The translations under genes and the position numbers were made by a program. Shown in pieces: positions 17,121-25,895 of a stretch of DNA of 64,000 nt (the first letter of the stretch is position 1; the number at the start of each line of letters is the position of its first letter). The notes under the pieces were generated by a model. It was given only the letters and a program-made list of their open reading frames with translations, was not told the origin of the DNA and did no database searches. This DNA comes from Lysinibacillus sphaericus OT4b.31 (GTDB lineage Bacteria > Bacillota > Bacilli > Bacillales_A > Planococcaceae): NCBI RefSeq assembly GCF_000392615.1, contig NZ_KB933398.1:1868635-1932634 (forward strand). The letters are read 5' to 3'.

Positions 17121-18148
17121 AGAAACGTTTTAACTTACTAGCAACAGCAGGCGTTCTTTTAGCTTTAACATTGGCAGGTTGCGGAAATAATCAATCTGCG
17201 GGAAGTGTCAGTAATGATGCGGCGAAAGCAAAGCCGCAAGAAGTTCAAACATTAACGGTCTATTCCGCTGGTCCAGATGGTTTGGCAACAAATATTCAGC
17301 AAGCCTTTGAAGAGAAAACAGGTATGAAAGTAGAAATGTTTCAAGGGACGACGGGGAAAATTTTATCTCGCTTAGAGGCAGAGAAAAATAATCCTGTGGC
17401 AGACGTTGTTGTATTAGCTTCCGTTGCATCAATGGACGGATTAAAGGGATCAAATCAGCTACAAAGCTATAAAGAAGCTGAAAATGCAACTAAAATTAAT
17501 AGCGATTGGTCAGATGCAGACGGTTATTACTTTGGCTATAGTGCATCGGCCTTAGGGATTGCTTACAATACGAAAAATACAAAAGAAGCTCCGACAGAAT
17601 GGGCAGACTTAGCAAAAACGGAATGGCAAGATAAGATTAATATCCCCGATCCAAGTTTGTCAGGTTCTGCGGTAGATTTCCTGTACGGCTATGTGGAGGC
17701 AGAAAAAACTGCTTGGTATACAATCCAATCATGGAAAAAGAATGGACTACAAGTGAATGGGGCAAATAAGGAAGCGCTAGATGCTGTGATTACGGGGGAT
17801 AAAAATGCAACTATCTCAGGTGTAGACTATATGGCCTACAAAGCCAAAGCTAGTGGTGAGCCAGTAGAAATTGTTTATCCGAAGAGTGGAACAGTTGTAT
17901 CTCCGCGAGCAGTGGGCATTATGAAAGATGCTAAAAATGTTGAAGGAGCTAAAGCTTACGTGAATTTCTTACTGTCAGATGAAGGACAAAAACTGGTCAC
18001 AGATGCTTATTTACTACCCGGCAATAACGAAATTCCTGTGAAAGACCGTGCAGCATTGGATGAAATTCCACAGTTAAATGTGAACTGGAAAGGTGCAGAA
18101 GCGAAGCAACTTGATATTTTAACTAAATTTAATGATATTTTTCGATAA
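17117..18148 (+). CDS. ABC importer substrate-binding lipoprotein
   Basis: This 343-residue extracellular protein has a lipoprotein signal with lipobox LAGC (Cys22), then a type-2 periplasmic-binding fold of the FbpA/aminoethylphosphonate-binding kind: LTVYSAGPDGLATNIQQAF near the start, ADVVVLASVASM, and FGYSASALGIAYNTK. It captures the substrate for the permease encoded downstream. The paired tyrosines that bind iron in FbpA are not evident, so a ferric-iron role is not supported by the sequence; an organophosphate or phosphonate ligand is an inference from the associated hydrolase and CYTH genes. The start overlaps the ATPase stop (GTGA). Confidence 0.88.
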   Translation: MKKRFNLLATAGVLLALTLAGCGNNQSAGSVSNDAAKAKPQEVQTLTVYSAGPDGLATNIQQAFEEKTGMKVEMFQGTTGKILSRLEAEKNNPVADVVVLASVASMDGLKGSNQLQSYKEAENATKINSDWSDADGYYFGYSASALGIAYNTKNTKEAPTEWADLAKTEWQDKINIPDPSLSGSAVDFLYGYVEAEKTAWYTIQSWKKNGLQVNGANKEALDAVITGDKNATISGVDYMAYKAKASGEPVEIVYPKSGTVVSPRAVGIMKDAKNVEGAKAYVNFLLSDEGQKLVTDAYLLPGNNEIPVKDRAALDEIPQLNVNWKGAEAKQLDILTKFNDIFR

Positions 18149-18198
18149 GAGGCAAATGTAAAGTTCAACAATTTTCATAGAAAAAAGCGCTCATTTTA

Positions 18199-18264
18199 AG
18201 CGGGGGATGGCGAGTCTGCACGATGCAACCACATCTGTGGGATCTTGCCAGTTTGTTGTCCCGC
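18199..18264 (+). other. Candidate structured RNA (three-way junction) between importer genes
   Basis: Between the binding-protein and permease genes the sequence folds neatly: an outer stem 18200-18205 with 18259-18264, a 7-bp stem 18208-18214 (TGGCGAG) with 18244-18250 (CTTGCCA), and inside it two hairpins, TGCA-CGA-TGCA (18217-18227) and CCAC-ATCT-GTGG (18229-18240) . I do not recognise it as a known riboswitch, and it is not a tRNA. It is markedly more GC-rich than its surroundings. It could set the binding-protein to permease ratio or be a regulatory RNA; a palindromic mobile repeat is the alternative. Confidence 0.4.
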
Positions 18265-18340
18265 AGGGGGCGTGAATTTTTCACTTACTGCTAATAGGTA
18301 TAGCTCCACCCATGTTTTCTTAGGAAGGAATGAAGCAACA

Positions 18341-20002
18341 ATGATAATGGAAGGCAGACGCACTTTTGGCTTATTACTGACGATTGTCGCAACGTTTGCT
18401 ATCGCGCCATTAATAGCTATTGTCTATTATACATTTGTCAATGATGGGCATTTAGATGTTTCGCAGATTAATAGAATGTTTGCTAATGATAGATTATGGC
18501 ATACGCTGGGCAACTCCTTATTATTAGGTTTGTTAGTAATTTTGGGCACAACGATATTAGCCTTGCCAATGGCATTGATTCGTACAAGAACGAGTTTACA
18601 TAAATTTGAATGGTTAGATATTATTTTAACTATTCCTTTTATGACACCACCTTATATTGGTTCTATGGGATGGATACTGTTTATGCAGAATAATGGCTTT
18701 TTACAGCAATTAATGCCAAGTGCAACATGGCTGTCCAATACCTTTTTCTCCTTATTTGGAATGGTCATGATTATGAGTCTACATCTGTTTCCTTTTCTAT
18801 ACTTAATGTTGAAAAATACATTGTTAAGGATCAATGGTTCATTTTTAGATGCTGCACTAATTTTTGGACGTAGCTCTTGGCGCAATTGGACAAAGGTTGT
18901 TTTGCCTTTACTGGTTTCAAGCTATGTTCTAGGCATATTGCTAATTTTCATCAAAACGTTAGCAGAGTTTGGGACGCCTGCAACCTTTGGAAGTCGCATA
19001 GGTTTTCAAGTTTTTACGACAGAAATCCACTCTTATCTTTCAAGATGGCCGGTAGATATTAGTATGGCGACATCACTTTCTTTGTTTTTACTATCAGTGT
19101 GTCTAGTTATCTGGTATTTCCAAAATCTCATAGGACGTAAATATACATACAGCGTGCTTTCTGGCAAAACCCCTGCTGTTCGCGACATGAAAGATAAGTG
19201 GTATATCAAGCTAGGCTCATGGCTATTTGTAGGAATGGTGCTGCTGTTTTCAATTGCTATTCCGTATTTTTCAATTATTGTAACCTCGTTGCAAAAAGTA
19301 CGAGGAGATGGTTTGAGTGCCGGTAATTTCAGTCTAGCATCTTATCAGGCAGTGTTTACAAGTGGAAGTGCTGGCTTATCGGCATTTCTAAATAGTGTTG
19401 TTTTTTCAATACTTACAGCGGTCATTACGGCAATTATTGGATTATTTATTGCACTCTATATTAAAAAAGGCGAAGGGAAAAAGCAGCAAGTGTTAGATTT
19501 CTTTAGTCTCATGCCGAATATCATACCAGGAATTGTCTTTGTCGTCGGTTTAATAATGTTTTGGAATGCACCATGGTTGCCAGCGACTATTTATAACACG
19601 AAGGCGATGGTAGTTGTGACGTATTGTGTGCTGTTTTTACCCTATTCTGTGCAGTATACAAAATCATCTTTATCGCAGTTGGATCAATCGATTTTTCAAT
19701 CAGCCGCTATTTTCGGACGTAGTAGTTGGGACATGTATCGTTCTATTTTTATTCCATTATTAATGCAGGGAATTCTTGCTGGCATGATGATGACTTTTAT
19801 TATTTCAATGCGTGAGCTCGTAGCAGGATTGCTTATTTTGCCACCCTCTGTTGAGACGGGTGCAACATTTATCTACAGCCAATTTGAGCAAGGAAACGTT
19901 GGCGTAGGGATGGCTGTTGCAGTTATTACAGTCGCTATGACAGTAATGTTTATGTTCGTATTAGCTTGGCTTCAAAAACGGGGAGGACATGCAAGTGCTT
20001 AA
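18341..20002 (+). CDS. ABC importer permease, two fused transmembrane domains (FbpB-like)
   Basis: This 553-residue permease has about 12 membrane segments arranged as two homologous halves. Each half carries a binding-protein-dependent transport signature with an EAA-like loop (DAALIFGRSSWRNWTKVVLP in the first, SAAIFGRSSWDMYRSIFIP in the second), which contacts the ATPase. Fused permeases of this kind are typical of ferric-iron and aminoethylphosphonate importers. The start at 18341 follows AGGAAGGAA by about ten bases; upstream in-frame codons to 18245 lie in the structured intergenic segment and are rejected. The 3' end overlaps the next gene, so the five genes are one operon. Confidence 0.9.
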   Translation: MIMEGRRTFGLLLTIVATFAIAPLIAIVYYTFVNDGHLDVSQINRMFANDRLWHTLGNSLLLGLLVILGTTILALPMALIRTRTSLHKFEWLDIILTIPFMTPPYIGSMGWILFMQNNGFLQQLMPSATWLSNTFFSLFGMVMIMSLHLFPFLYLMLKNTLLRINGSFLDAALIFGRSSWRNWTKVVLPLLVSSYVLGILLIFIKTLAEFGTPATFGSRIGFQVFTTEIHSYLSRWPVDISMATSLSLFLLSVCLVIWYFQNLIGRKYTYSVLSGKTPAVRDMKDKWYIKLGSWLFVGMVLLFSIAIPYFSIIVTSLQKVRGDGLSAGNFSLASYQAVFTSGSAGLSAFLNSVVFSILTAVITAIIGLFIALYIKKGEGKKQQVLDFFSLMPNIIPGIVFVVGLIMFWNAPWLPATIYNTKAMVVVTYCVLFLPYSVQYTKSSLSQLDQSIFQSAAIFGRSSWDMYRSIFIPLLMQGILAGMMMTFIISMRELVAGLLILPPSVETGATFIYSQFEQGNVGVGMAVAVITVAMTVMFMFVLAWLQKRGGHASA

Positions 20003-21107
20003 TGTTGAAATTTTGGGGGGAGTTGGGGAGTATGGTCGTAACTGTTTTTATCTCGAAAATGAAGGGCGGGCCATTCTTCTGGATTGTGGTGTGATGAATA
20101 ATCATGAGAAAACGCCCCCGGATTTAACCCATGCCCATGTGGCTAAGCTAGATGCTGTGTTTATCTCTCATGCGCATATTGACCATGTAGGTGCACTCCC
20201 GTTACTTGATAAATGGGGCTACAACGGACAGATATTTATGAGTAAAATGACAGCGCATCAACTCAAACAAACGTATGAAAATATAACAATATTTCAGCCA
20301 GAGTCAAGTGGTAACTGGTTAACTATTAGCGATAGTCTGTCCTTTCAATGGGGCTATAGTGGTCATGTAATTGGCAGTGTATGGTACAAAATTCGCTTTT
20401 TAGAGGAGGTGATATTTTTCTCAGGAGATTATGTCGTGGATTCCTATCTATTAAAGGCCACTCTCCCGACAGAGGATGATAGGGGGTATGATTTAGCATT
20501 TATCGATAGCGGACATATTGAGAAGTGCATCAAGAATGTCGAAGTGTTGCAGCAAATCACGAACTTTATCAATGCCAATTCAAGTTGCCCGATTATTTTT
20601 CCATCTTCTTTTTCAGGAAAAACCGCGGATATTGCGACTTATCTTTTTCAGCATACGGTAAGAGAACTAAGTGTAGACAATGCATTCTTGACCTTTTTTG
20701 AAGATTATGTCGATGCGCCAGAAAATCTATTGTTTTCAACGTATAACACAATGTTGAAAGTATTTAACAGTGATTGCTTGCAGACTAAGGTAGTCAGTGA
20801 GAACGCCATCTATTTTGTCCCAGAGCGTGACGAGTCGATAATATCGAAACTGCTGACCGATTTTCCAACAGCAATTGTTATGTTTACTGGGTACTGTAAG
20901 AAAGCCCGTAATATAAAAAATTTAGCGCAAGATCGAGCGAAGCAGTTTTTTTACAAAACACATCCTGATTATCATGACATCATAGAGCTATCGAAAAAAA
21001 TAAACGCTCAAGAAATCATCTATTTTCACAGTCAGTTAACAACTAAAGAAACTACATTGTTAAAAATTATAGGAAATGAGGATGACATATATGATGAACC
21101 ATGTTAA
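19995..21107 (+). CDS. MBL-fold hydrolase of beta-CASP (RNase J/CPSF-like) type
   Basis: This 370-residue soluble protein is a metallo-beta-lactamase-fold hydrolase. It shows the metal motifs LDCGV, HxHxDH in ISHAHIDHVGALP, YSGHVIGS and FSGDYV. A C-terminal THPDYHDIIELSKKI and IIYFHS resembles the RNase J/CPSF-73 metal-dependent domain that follows a beta-CASP insert. Such enzymes cleave RNA or other phosphodiesters. GTG 19995 is the better start (eight bases after GGGAGG); ATG 19989 is only two bases from it. It overlaps the permease stop and the next gene's start, tying a phosphodiesterase-like enzyme to the importer. The substrate is not known. Confidence 0.8.
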   Translation: MLNVEILGGVGEYGRNCFYLENEGRAILLDCGVMNNHEKTPPDLTHAHVAKLDAVFISHAHIDHVGALPLLDKWGYNGQIFMSKMTAHQLKQTYENITIFQPESSGNWLTISDSLSFQWGYSGHVIGSVWYKIRFLEEVIFFSGDYVVDSYLLKATLPTEDDRGYDLAFIDSGHIEKCIKNVEVLQQITNFINANSSCPIIFPSSFSGKTADIATYLFQHTVRELSVDNAFLTFFEDYVDAPENLLFSTYNTMLKVFNSDCLQTKVVSENAIYFVPERDESIISKLLTDFPTAIVMFTGYCKKARNIKNLAQDRAKQFFYKTHPDYHDIIELSKKINAQEIIYFHSQLTTKETTLLKIIGNEDDIYDEPC

Positions 21108-21900
21108 GAAAATGGCCCTGAAGCTAAGTCTAATTGGTCTTGTATTACTAAGTATTGGCGTGATGGGTGTCACACAGGTGAAAGCAGCAATCGAACCTGG
21201 TCATGAGATTAAATATAATATTAAATCGGAGCTATTCAATGAAGCTAACATCTTAAGTACTTTTAGTTCCACTAAAAAAGATGAAGTGAAAATTTACTAC
21301 TTCGATACACCGAGTAAGCACTTTCGAAGTGCAGACTATAACAACCGCTTACGTGTTTATAAAGATAGCAATAAAATCGATATTACGTATAAAAAAAGAT
21401 TGCTAAATACCCCGCTAAATGAGGCAATTGCCATCACCGAAAGTCATGGTTTCACAGGCTCTGAATCTAACTATAAATTTGAATTGGATATTAAGGGCGG
21501 TAATCGTACGTTCACAATAAGTCGAAAAGAGTCATTAAAGGCAACCTCTAAAGTTTCCTACGATACAGTGGATACTAGTGCAGCAAAGAAATTAATTTTA
21601 GAAAACGTTCCGAAGAAAATTTTAACTTGGGATTCGGAAGCATGGTATAACAATACATTATCACAGACTATATTTTACGGTCCTGCAAAGGCGACAACGT
21701 ATAAAGGAAGCTATGCCGGTTATGAAGCAGATATTGAAGTTTGGAACTATCAAGGAGAAATCATAGTAGAACTATCTACGAAAGAAAGCGATGCTGCCAA
21801 AGCAGCTATCATTGAAAAATTATGGCATGACCAATTACTAACAGCTGGCTATTTAAGTGCAGATCAGCGTGGCAAAACGGCCTTTGTCATGGACAAATAA
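21091..21900 (+). CDS. Secreted CYTH-domain protein
   Basis: This 269-residue protein has a signal peptide (about 1-30, ending near VKA) and then a CYTH-type triphosphate-tunnel domain: EIKYNIKSEL at the start, YYFDTPSKHF, a basic-rich stretch NNRLRVYKDSNKIDITYKKR, and later YEADIEVW and IIVELSTKE. CYTH enzymes bind triphosphates or polyphosphate in an acidic/basic tunnel. The usual N-terminal ExExK reads E-I-K-Y-N, so catalysis may be altered. An exported CYTH protein is unusual. The start follows GAGG by nine bases inside the preceding gene, so it is the last gene of the importer operon. Confidence 0.7.
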   Translation: MMNHVKKMALKLSLIGLVLLSIGVMGVTQVKAAIEPGHEIKYNIKSELFNEANILSTFSSTKKDEVKIYYFDTPSKHFRSADYNNRLRVYKDSNKIDITYKKRLLNTPLNEAIAITESHGFTGSESNYKFELDIKGGNRTFTISRKESLKATSKVSYDTVDTSAAKKLILENVPKKILTWDSEAWYNNTLSQTIFYGPAKATTYKGSYAGYEADIEVWNYQGEIIVELSTKESDAAKAAIIEKLWHDQLLTAGYLSADQRGKTAFVMDK

Positions 21901-21979
21901 TGCAAGAAGAGCTTTGTCAATGGGGTGACTGTAAATGCTCTGAACAAAACGATTTTTTATGAATGATAAAAGCTCCTCA

Positions 21980-22026
21980 CTCTGTAGACAAACTTAAAGA
22001 AATTTGAGTTTGCCTACAGTTTTTTC
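21980..22026 (+). terminator. Intrinsic terminator of the importer operon
   Basis: CTGTAGACAAACT pairs with AGTTTGCCTACAG around an AT-rich loop and is followed by a T run. A half-copy of the same sequence (CAGTTTGTCTACAG plus T run) recurs at about 25463-25495, next to another copy of the intergenic repeat. Confidence 0.8.
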
Positions 22027-22049
22027 TTTTTAGCATAAATAGTAAGAAA

Positions 22050-22195
22050 CCGTTGATTTCCGTTCCAGGCGCTCCCTTTCCGCAGGCACGGCTCAACTAA
22101 TTTTTTCGGCAGGTCGCCGCAAAAATGGATTTCCCGCACGTGCTGTTCCTGCAGGAGTGTCGCGCCTTTCGCTCCAATCAACTTGTATGGCTTTA
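22050..22195 (-). repeat. Diverged inverted copy of the GCGCAGGCGGCGAC repeat
   Basis: GTTGATTTCCG at one end and TTTCGCTCCAATCAACTTG at the other are the inverted ends of the element at 3301-3455. The interior has diverged but keeps the GC-rich pattern and GTCGCCGC. Confidence 0.5.
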
Positions 22196-22213
22196 AAAAT
22201 ACTTGAGGGGATG

Positions 22214-22593
22214 TTAAACATGGGACGATAAATCAAGAACTGCTTGCAATGATGCAATTGATCTCAATTTCATTTATCCATTAGTAGAACATCTTTACGC
22301 TGCTACTGGGCGACCAAGTATTGACCCTGTTGTGTTATTTAAAATGACGTTTATTCAATATAAATGTGGATCCGTTCGATGCGTTAAAACAATAAAAGAG
22401 ATTGAAACGAATATGGCGTATCGTACGTAACGGAACACGTGCTTACGAGGAAAAGCTTCAAGAAGAGCTATATTTAGATCGTGAAGAAAACGGAAAAAGC
22501 CGTTTCCCCCGGAGAAGAGCACTCTTATACGTGGCATGGTGTATGTGGTGGCATAAAAACACAGAAAAAATAGTTCTAACTTTTTCAATTTAG
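22214..22593 (+). pseudogene. IS1182-family transposase remnant
   Basis: Frames here encode pieces of an IS1182-type transposase. From about 22260, IDLNFIYPLVEHLYAATGRP and SIDPVVLFKMTFIQY, then VKTIKEIETNMAYR, match the conserved N-terminal part of the family. After a stop at about 22430 comes a fragment (AYEEKLQEELYLDREENGKS) that belongs further along the protein, so a large internal segment is deleted. The piece lies between the diverged repeat and the M48 protease and is non-functional. Confidence 0.7.
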
Positions 22594-22621
22594 CTTACAC
22601 TTACTATAGGACGAACTTAGC

Positions 22622-23938
22622 ATGGAGCAAGGAGGAAATGACATAGCTAAAAAAATGGGAATTGTCGCGCTATTCATATTTGGTGTTTATGTTCTTTGTA
22701 TGTATTGGTATATTTTTCATGGTGGTGGTGGCACAATACCGAAAGCATTAAAAGGAACAGTTGCGGACCCAGCGATGTTTATGTCTGAACGAGAACTATA
22801 CTTAAGTGGTGAATATTCAAAAATACGGAATTTCTTATTTTTTGTGGCTACACCTTTTGAATGGCTTGCTTATCTTGTTATATTGCTGATAGGATTATCA
22901 CGCTATTTTGAAAAAGTTTCGACGGCACAAACAAAATGGAAACTAGCGCAAAATGCAGCCTATTTGTTTTTATTATCGATTGTGCTATATGTAGTACTAT
23001 ATCCAATTGAATATTATCGGTATTATCTAAGTAAAAGCTATGGCATTAGTACACAAGGTTTTTCTTCGTGGATGCGAGATGGTGTCATTGATTTTTGGGT
23101 GAACTTTGGTATGACCTTTATCATTGTGTCCGTACTGTATTGGCTCATCAGAAAGAGTGCTAAGAGATGGTGGTTGTACGCATGGCTTTTAACAATCCCA
23201 TTTACCATTTTTGTGATGTTTATCCAACCAGTTGTTATTGATCCGTTATACAATGATTTTTATCCGCTGAAAAATAAAGAGCTGGAAACAAAAATCTTAG
23301 CTGTTGCGCAACAAGCTAATATTCCAGCAGAGCATGTTTATGAAGTCAATATGGCGGAAAAGACCAATGCTTTAAATGCCTATGTGACCGGGGTTGGTAG
23401 CAATTCAAGAATTGTGCTGTGGGATACAACTTTAAATCGCCTTTCTGACAATGAAATTTTGTTCATCATGGCACATGAGATGGGGCATTACGTAGAGAAG
23501 CATATTTATTTTGGCATCGCAGGCTATCTTCTCATGACATTGATAGGTCTGTGGCTGACATCGAAATGTATGAGCTGGTTGGTTGCACGTTATGGACACA
23601 TATTAAAAATAAATAAAATCAGCGATATACAGTCGTTACCACTGTTTTTACTCATTACATCTGTTTTATTATTTGCATCGAGTCCTCTTTCTAACTATAT
23701 TTCGAGATATCAGGAAACAAGAGCAGATCAGTATGCAATTGCGTTAATGGGGGATCAGGAGTCAGCGGTGACCGCATTCCAAAAGCTAACAAAATCGGGC
23801 TTAAGTGAAGTCAATCCGCAGCTTCTTGTAAAATGGTTCCGATATACCCATCCACCTATGCTTGAACGTATTTATAAAGTAGCTGAAAAAGAGGGACAGA
23901 AAAAGCAAGTGCCGATAAAGGAAGAGCAGAAGAAATAA
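22622..23938 (+). CDS. M48-family membrane metalloprotease (Ste24/CAAX protease-like)
   Basis: This 438-residue membrane protease has about seven hydrophobic segments and the zinc motif HEMGH (IMAHEMGHYVEKH), with the third ligand glutamate in QETRADQYAI. The long N-terminal membrane region and the block NALNAYVTGVG are typical of Ste24-type CAAX proteases, which in bacteria probably act in membrane protein quality control. ATG 22622 has only AGGA upstream. A much better ribosome binding site, AAGGAGG at 22629-22635, points to the in-frame ATA at 22643, and the next ATG is at 22655, so the true start is uncertain by about 11 residues. Confidence 0.85.
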   Translation: MEQGGNDIAKKMGIVALFIFGVYVLCMYWYIFHGGGGTIPKALKGTVADPAMFMSERELYLSGEYSKIRNFLFFVATPFEWLAYLVILLIGLSRYFEKVSTAQTKWKLAQNAAYLFLLSIVLYVVLYPIEYYRYYLSKSYGISTQGFSSWMRDGVIDFWVNFGMTFIIVSVLYWLIRKSAKRWWLYAWLLTIPFTIFVMFIQPVVIDPLYNDFYPLKNKELETKILAVAQQANIPAEHVYEVNMAEKTNALNAYVTGVGSNSRIVLWDTTLNRLSDNEILFIMAHEMGHYVEKHIYFGIAGYLLMTLIGLWLTSKCMSWLVARYGHILKINKISDIQSLPLFLLITSVLLFASSPLSNYISRYQETRADQYAIALMGDQESAVTAFQKLTKSGLSEVNPQLLVKWFRYTHPPMLERIYKVAEKEGQKKQVPIKEEQKK

Positions 23939-24056
23939 ATGTCCGATGGGCTTGCGATGGTGCGCAAGGATTCGGGTTTTTCAGGCGAAGAAGTTGGGTA
24001 TCCTAAGGGTAAGATGTATCAAAACTTGTTCGTTTAAGAATAGTGGGGGACTTTTT

Positions 24057-24872
24057 ATGCGCAATATTGTCATTATTACACTTGCATCCATATTAGTAGG
24101 CTTTGCTTATAATTTTTTGTTAATTCCCCATGAAATTTTGAGTGGCGGACTAAGCGGGATTGCGATTATGCTTGGTATTGTCACACCATTGAATACAGGG
24201 GTATTGAATCTTTTATTAAATTTACCATTGCTAATTATAGGTATTATGAAGTTGGGGAAACGTTTTATAGGGTATACGATTTTGTCAGTCGTCGTATTGT
24301 CAGTAAGCCTATATATTATTCCAATCTATAAAGCAACACAAGAGCCAATTCTTGCTTCTTTATTTGGTGGAGTTATTGTGGGCTTTGGCGCTGGCATGAT
24401 TTTTCGTGCTTCGGGTTCGTCAGGGGGCTTCGATATTGTAGCCATGTTGTTAAGTCGCAAACGAGATTTTCCATTGGGTGTGTTACTTTCGGGGATGAAT
24501 GCAGTCGTTGTTGCTATCTCGGGATTTGTTTTTAGCTGGGATGCGGCTTTACTTACGCTCGTATCCATATATGCGACAGGGAAGGTTGTAGACACAATTC
24601 ATACAAGCCATATAAAATTAACACTGATGATTATCACAAGTAAAGGGGAAGAAGTAAGGCAACAGCTCTTAACGAAGCTTCCTCGAGGTGTAACGATTAT
24701 TGATGCCAAAGGAGCCTACTCAGGCGAGGGGCGTAAAGTATTAATTACTGTGATTACACGCTACCAGCTAGCCGAAGTAAAAAGTATGATTAAAGAAACG
24801 GATGACAAAGCATTTGTGAATATTCTACAAACGACCGAAGTCATCGGTATGTTTGATCGCAGCTTCAAATGA
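24057..24872 (+). CDS. YitT-family membrane protein (DUF161/DUF2179)
   Basis: This 271-residue protein has five or six membrane segments in the first 190 residues, with the family block LIPHEILSGGLSGIAIMLG and FRASGSSGGFDIVAMLLSRK, followed by a soluble C-terminal DUF2179 domain (about 200-271). The family is widespread in Firmicutes; its transported substrate or function is not established. The start at 24057 is seven bases after GGGGGA; upstream in-frame codons have no such site. A strong terminator follows. Confidence 0.85.
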   Translation: MRNIVIITLASILVGFAYNFLLIPHEILSGGLSGIAIMLGIVTPLNTGVLNLLLNLPLLIIGIMKLGKRFIGYTILSVVVLSVSLYIIPIYKATQEPILASLFGGVIVGFGAGMIFRASGSSGGFDIVAMLLSRKRDFPLGVLLSGMNAVVVAISGFVFSWDAALLTLVSIYATGKVVDTIHTSHIKLTLMIITSKGEEVRQQLLTKLPRGVTIIDAKGAYSGEGRKVLITVITRYQLAEVKSMIKETDDKAFVNILQTTEVIGMFDRSFK

Positions 24873-24971
24873 GCTACGCAAGCGAAGTTTCAGCTATAGA
24901 AGGCATTGGGAATACAAACGCTTACGTAAAGAAGACTTCCAAATTCGAATTACGTCGAACCGCAATTGATT

Positions 24972-25019
24972 AAACACACGTTACTGGTTATAATGTTGAT
25001 AACCGAACGTGTGTTTTTG
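24972..25019 (+). terminator. Intrinsic terminator after the YitT-family gene
   Basis: AAACACACGTT (24972-24982) pairs with AACGTGTGTTT (25006-25016), with an inner stem GGTTAT/ATAACC, and ends in a T run. Confidence 0.88.
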
Positions 25020-25049
25020 TATTAACAATTATGAAATGGAGATAATCAA

Positions 25050-25409
25050 ATGGACAAGGACATGATACATAGTTATTGTATGAAGCTTACAGGCACCACA
25101 CATGATTATAAAGAAGAGTGGGGGGCACATCGCTATCAAATTGGTGATAAGCTGTATGCCATGATAGGCGGAAATGCCACAGGAAAGCCCGTTCTAACAT
25201 TAAAATGCGAACCTAATCGTGCTGAGGAACTAAGAGAAACATATGAGGATATTATCCCTGGCTATTACATGAATAAAACACATTGGAACTCTATTTACAT
25301 GAATTCCAATATACCGATGGATGTAGTTGGAAATCTCATTCATCATTCATATGGTTTAGTGTTCGACAAGCTGACGAAAAAAGTTCAACAACAAATAACA
25401 TCACAATAG
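25050..25409 (+). CDS. MmcQ/YjbR family protein
   Basis: This 119-residue cytosolic protein matches the MmcQ/YjbR (CyaY-like fold) family: an N-terminal helix with YCMKLTGTTHDY, KLYAMIGG, LTLKCEPNRAEELRE and the C-terminal YMNKTHWNSIYM followed by HSYGLVFDKL. The fold suggests DNA binding, but the role is unsettled. A GGAG site precedes the ATG. It appears monocistronic. Confidence 0.88.
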   Translation: MDKDMIHSYCMKLTGTTHDYKEEWGAHRYQIGDKLYAMIGGNATGKPVLTLKCEPNRAEELRETYEDIIPGYYMNKTHWNSIYMNSNIPMDVVGNLIHHSYGLVFDKLTKKVQQQITSQ

Positions 25410-25503
25410 CAACATTATTTTATAGCAGCAGGATCGAGCTAACTAACTCAGACCCTCAAAAAATTCAGTTTGTCTACAGACTTTTTTCTTTTAAGATAGA
25501 AGT

Positions 25504-25660
25504 ATCTATATAACCCCGTTGATTTCCGCTACGGCGGACGCTTTTCACGGGCATGACTTCAGTCTCCTCGTCGCTACGCTTCTGCGGGGCCTTTTCGCTC
25601 ATGTTATTCTTTGCAGAAGTCGCCGCCTGCGCTCCAGTTAACTAGTGTAGGTCTATAAAT
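25504..25660 (-). repeat. Inverted copy of the GCGCAGGCGGCGAC intergenic repeat
   Basis: Read on the minus strand this matches 3301-3455 closely: ACTAGTTAACTGGAGCGCAG, CCCCGCAGAAGCGTAGCG, GACGAGGAGACTGAAG and GCGTCCGCC. Together with the palindrome at 25691-25730 it forms the same composite element as at 3165-3455, in the opposite orientation 22 kb away. The 486-base gap 25410-25895 holds these repeats and no gene. Confidence 0.75.
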
Positions 25661-25690
25661 GATTGAGATGATGTATTGGTGATAAAATTT

Positions 25691-25730
25691 CAAAAGGTAT
25701 TCGCAATGTAATCATTACGAATACCTTTTG
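25691..25730. repeat. Palindrome matching 3165-3204
   Basis: CAAAAGGTATTCG pairs with CGAATACCTTTTG. It is the partner of the palindrome beside repeat copy 1 and keeps the same relation to the adjacent GC-rich repeat. Confidence 0.65.
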
Positions 25731-25895
25731 TCGTCAGTCTACTAACTTTTATTGCCTTTATAAGGCAATAAAAGTTAGTATGGTTTTCCTTGGTCGATTC
25801 ATAAGCCTGCTTGTTTGCCATCCGTAGGAATAGTGCGAAATTCTTTTGTAGAATCCCCACCATTTGTGCCTTTACACATTTAGAACCGCTCCAGG

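Noticed and set aside
18199-18264. tRNA or known riboswitch
   Set aside because: No T-loop, anticodon arm geometry or CCA; none of the riboswitch core motifs I know is present.
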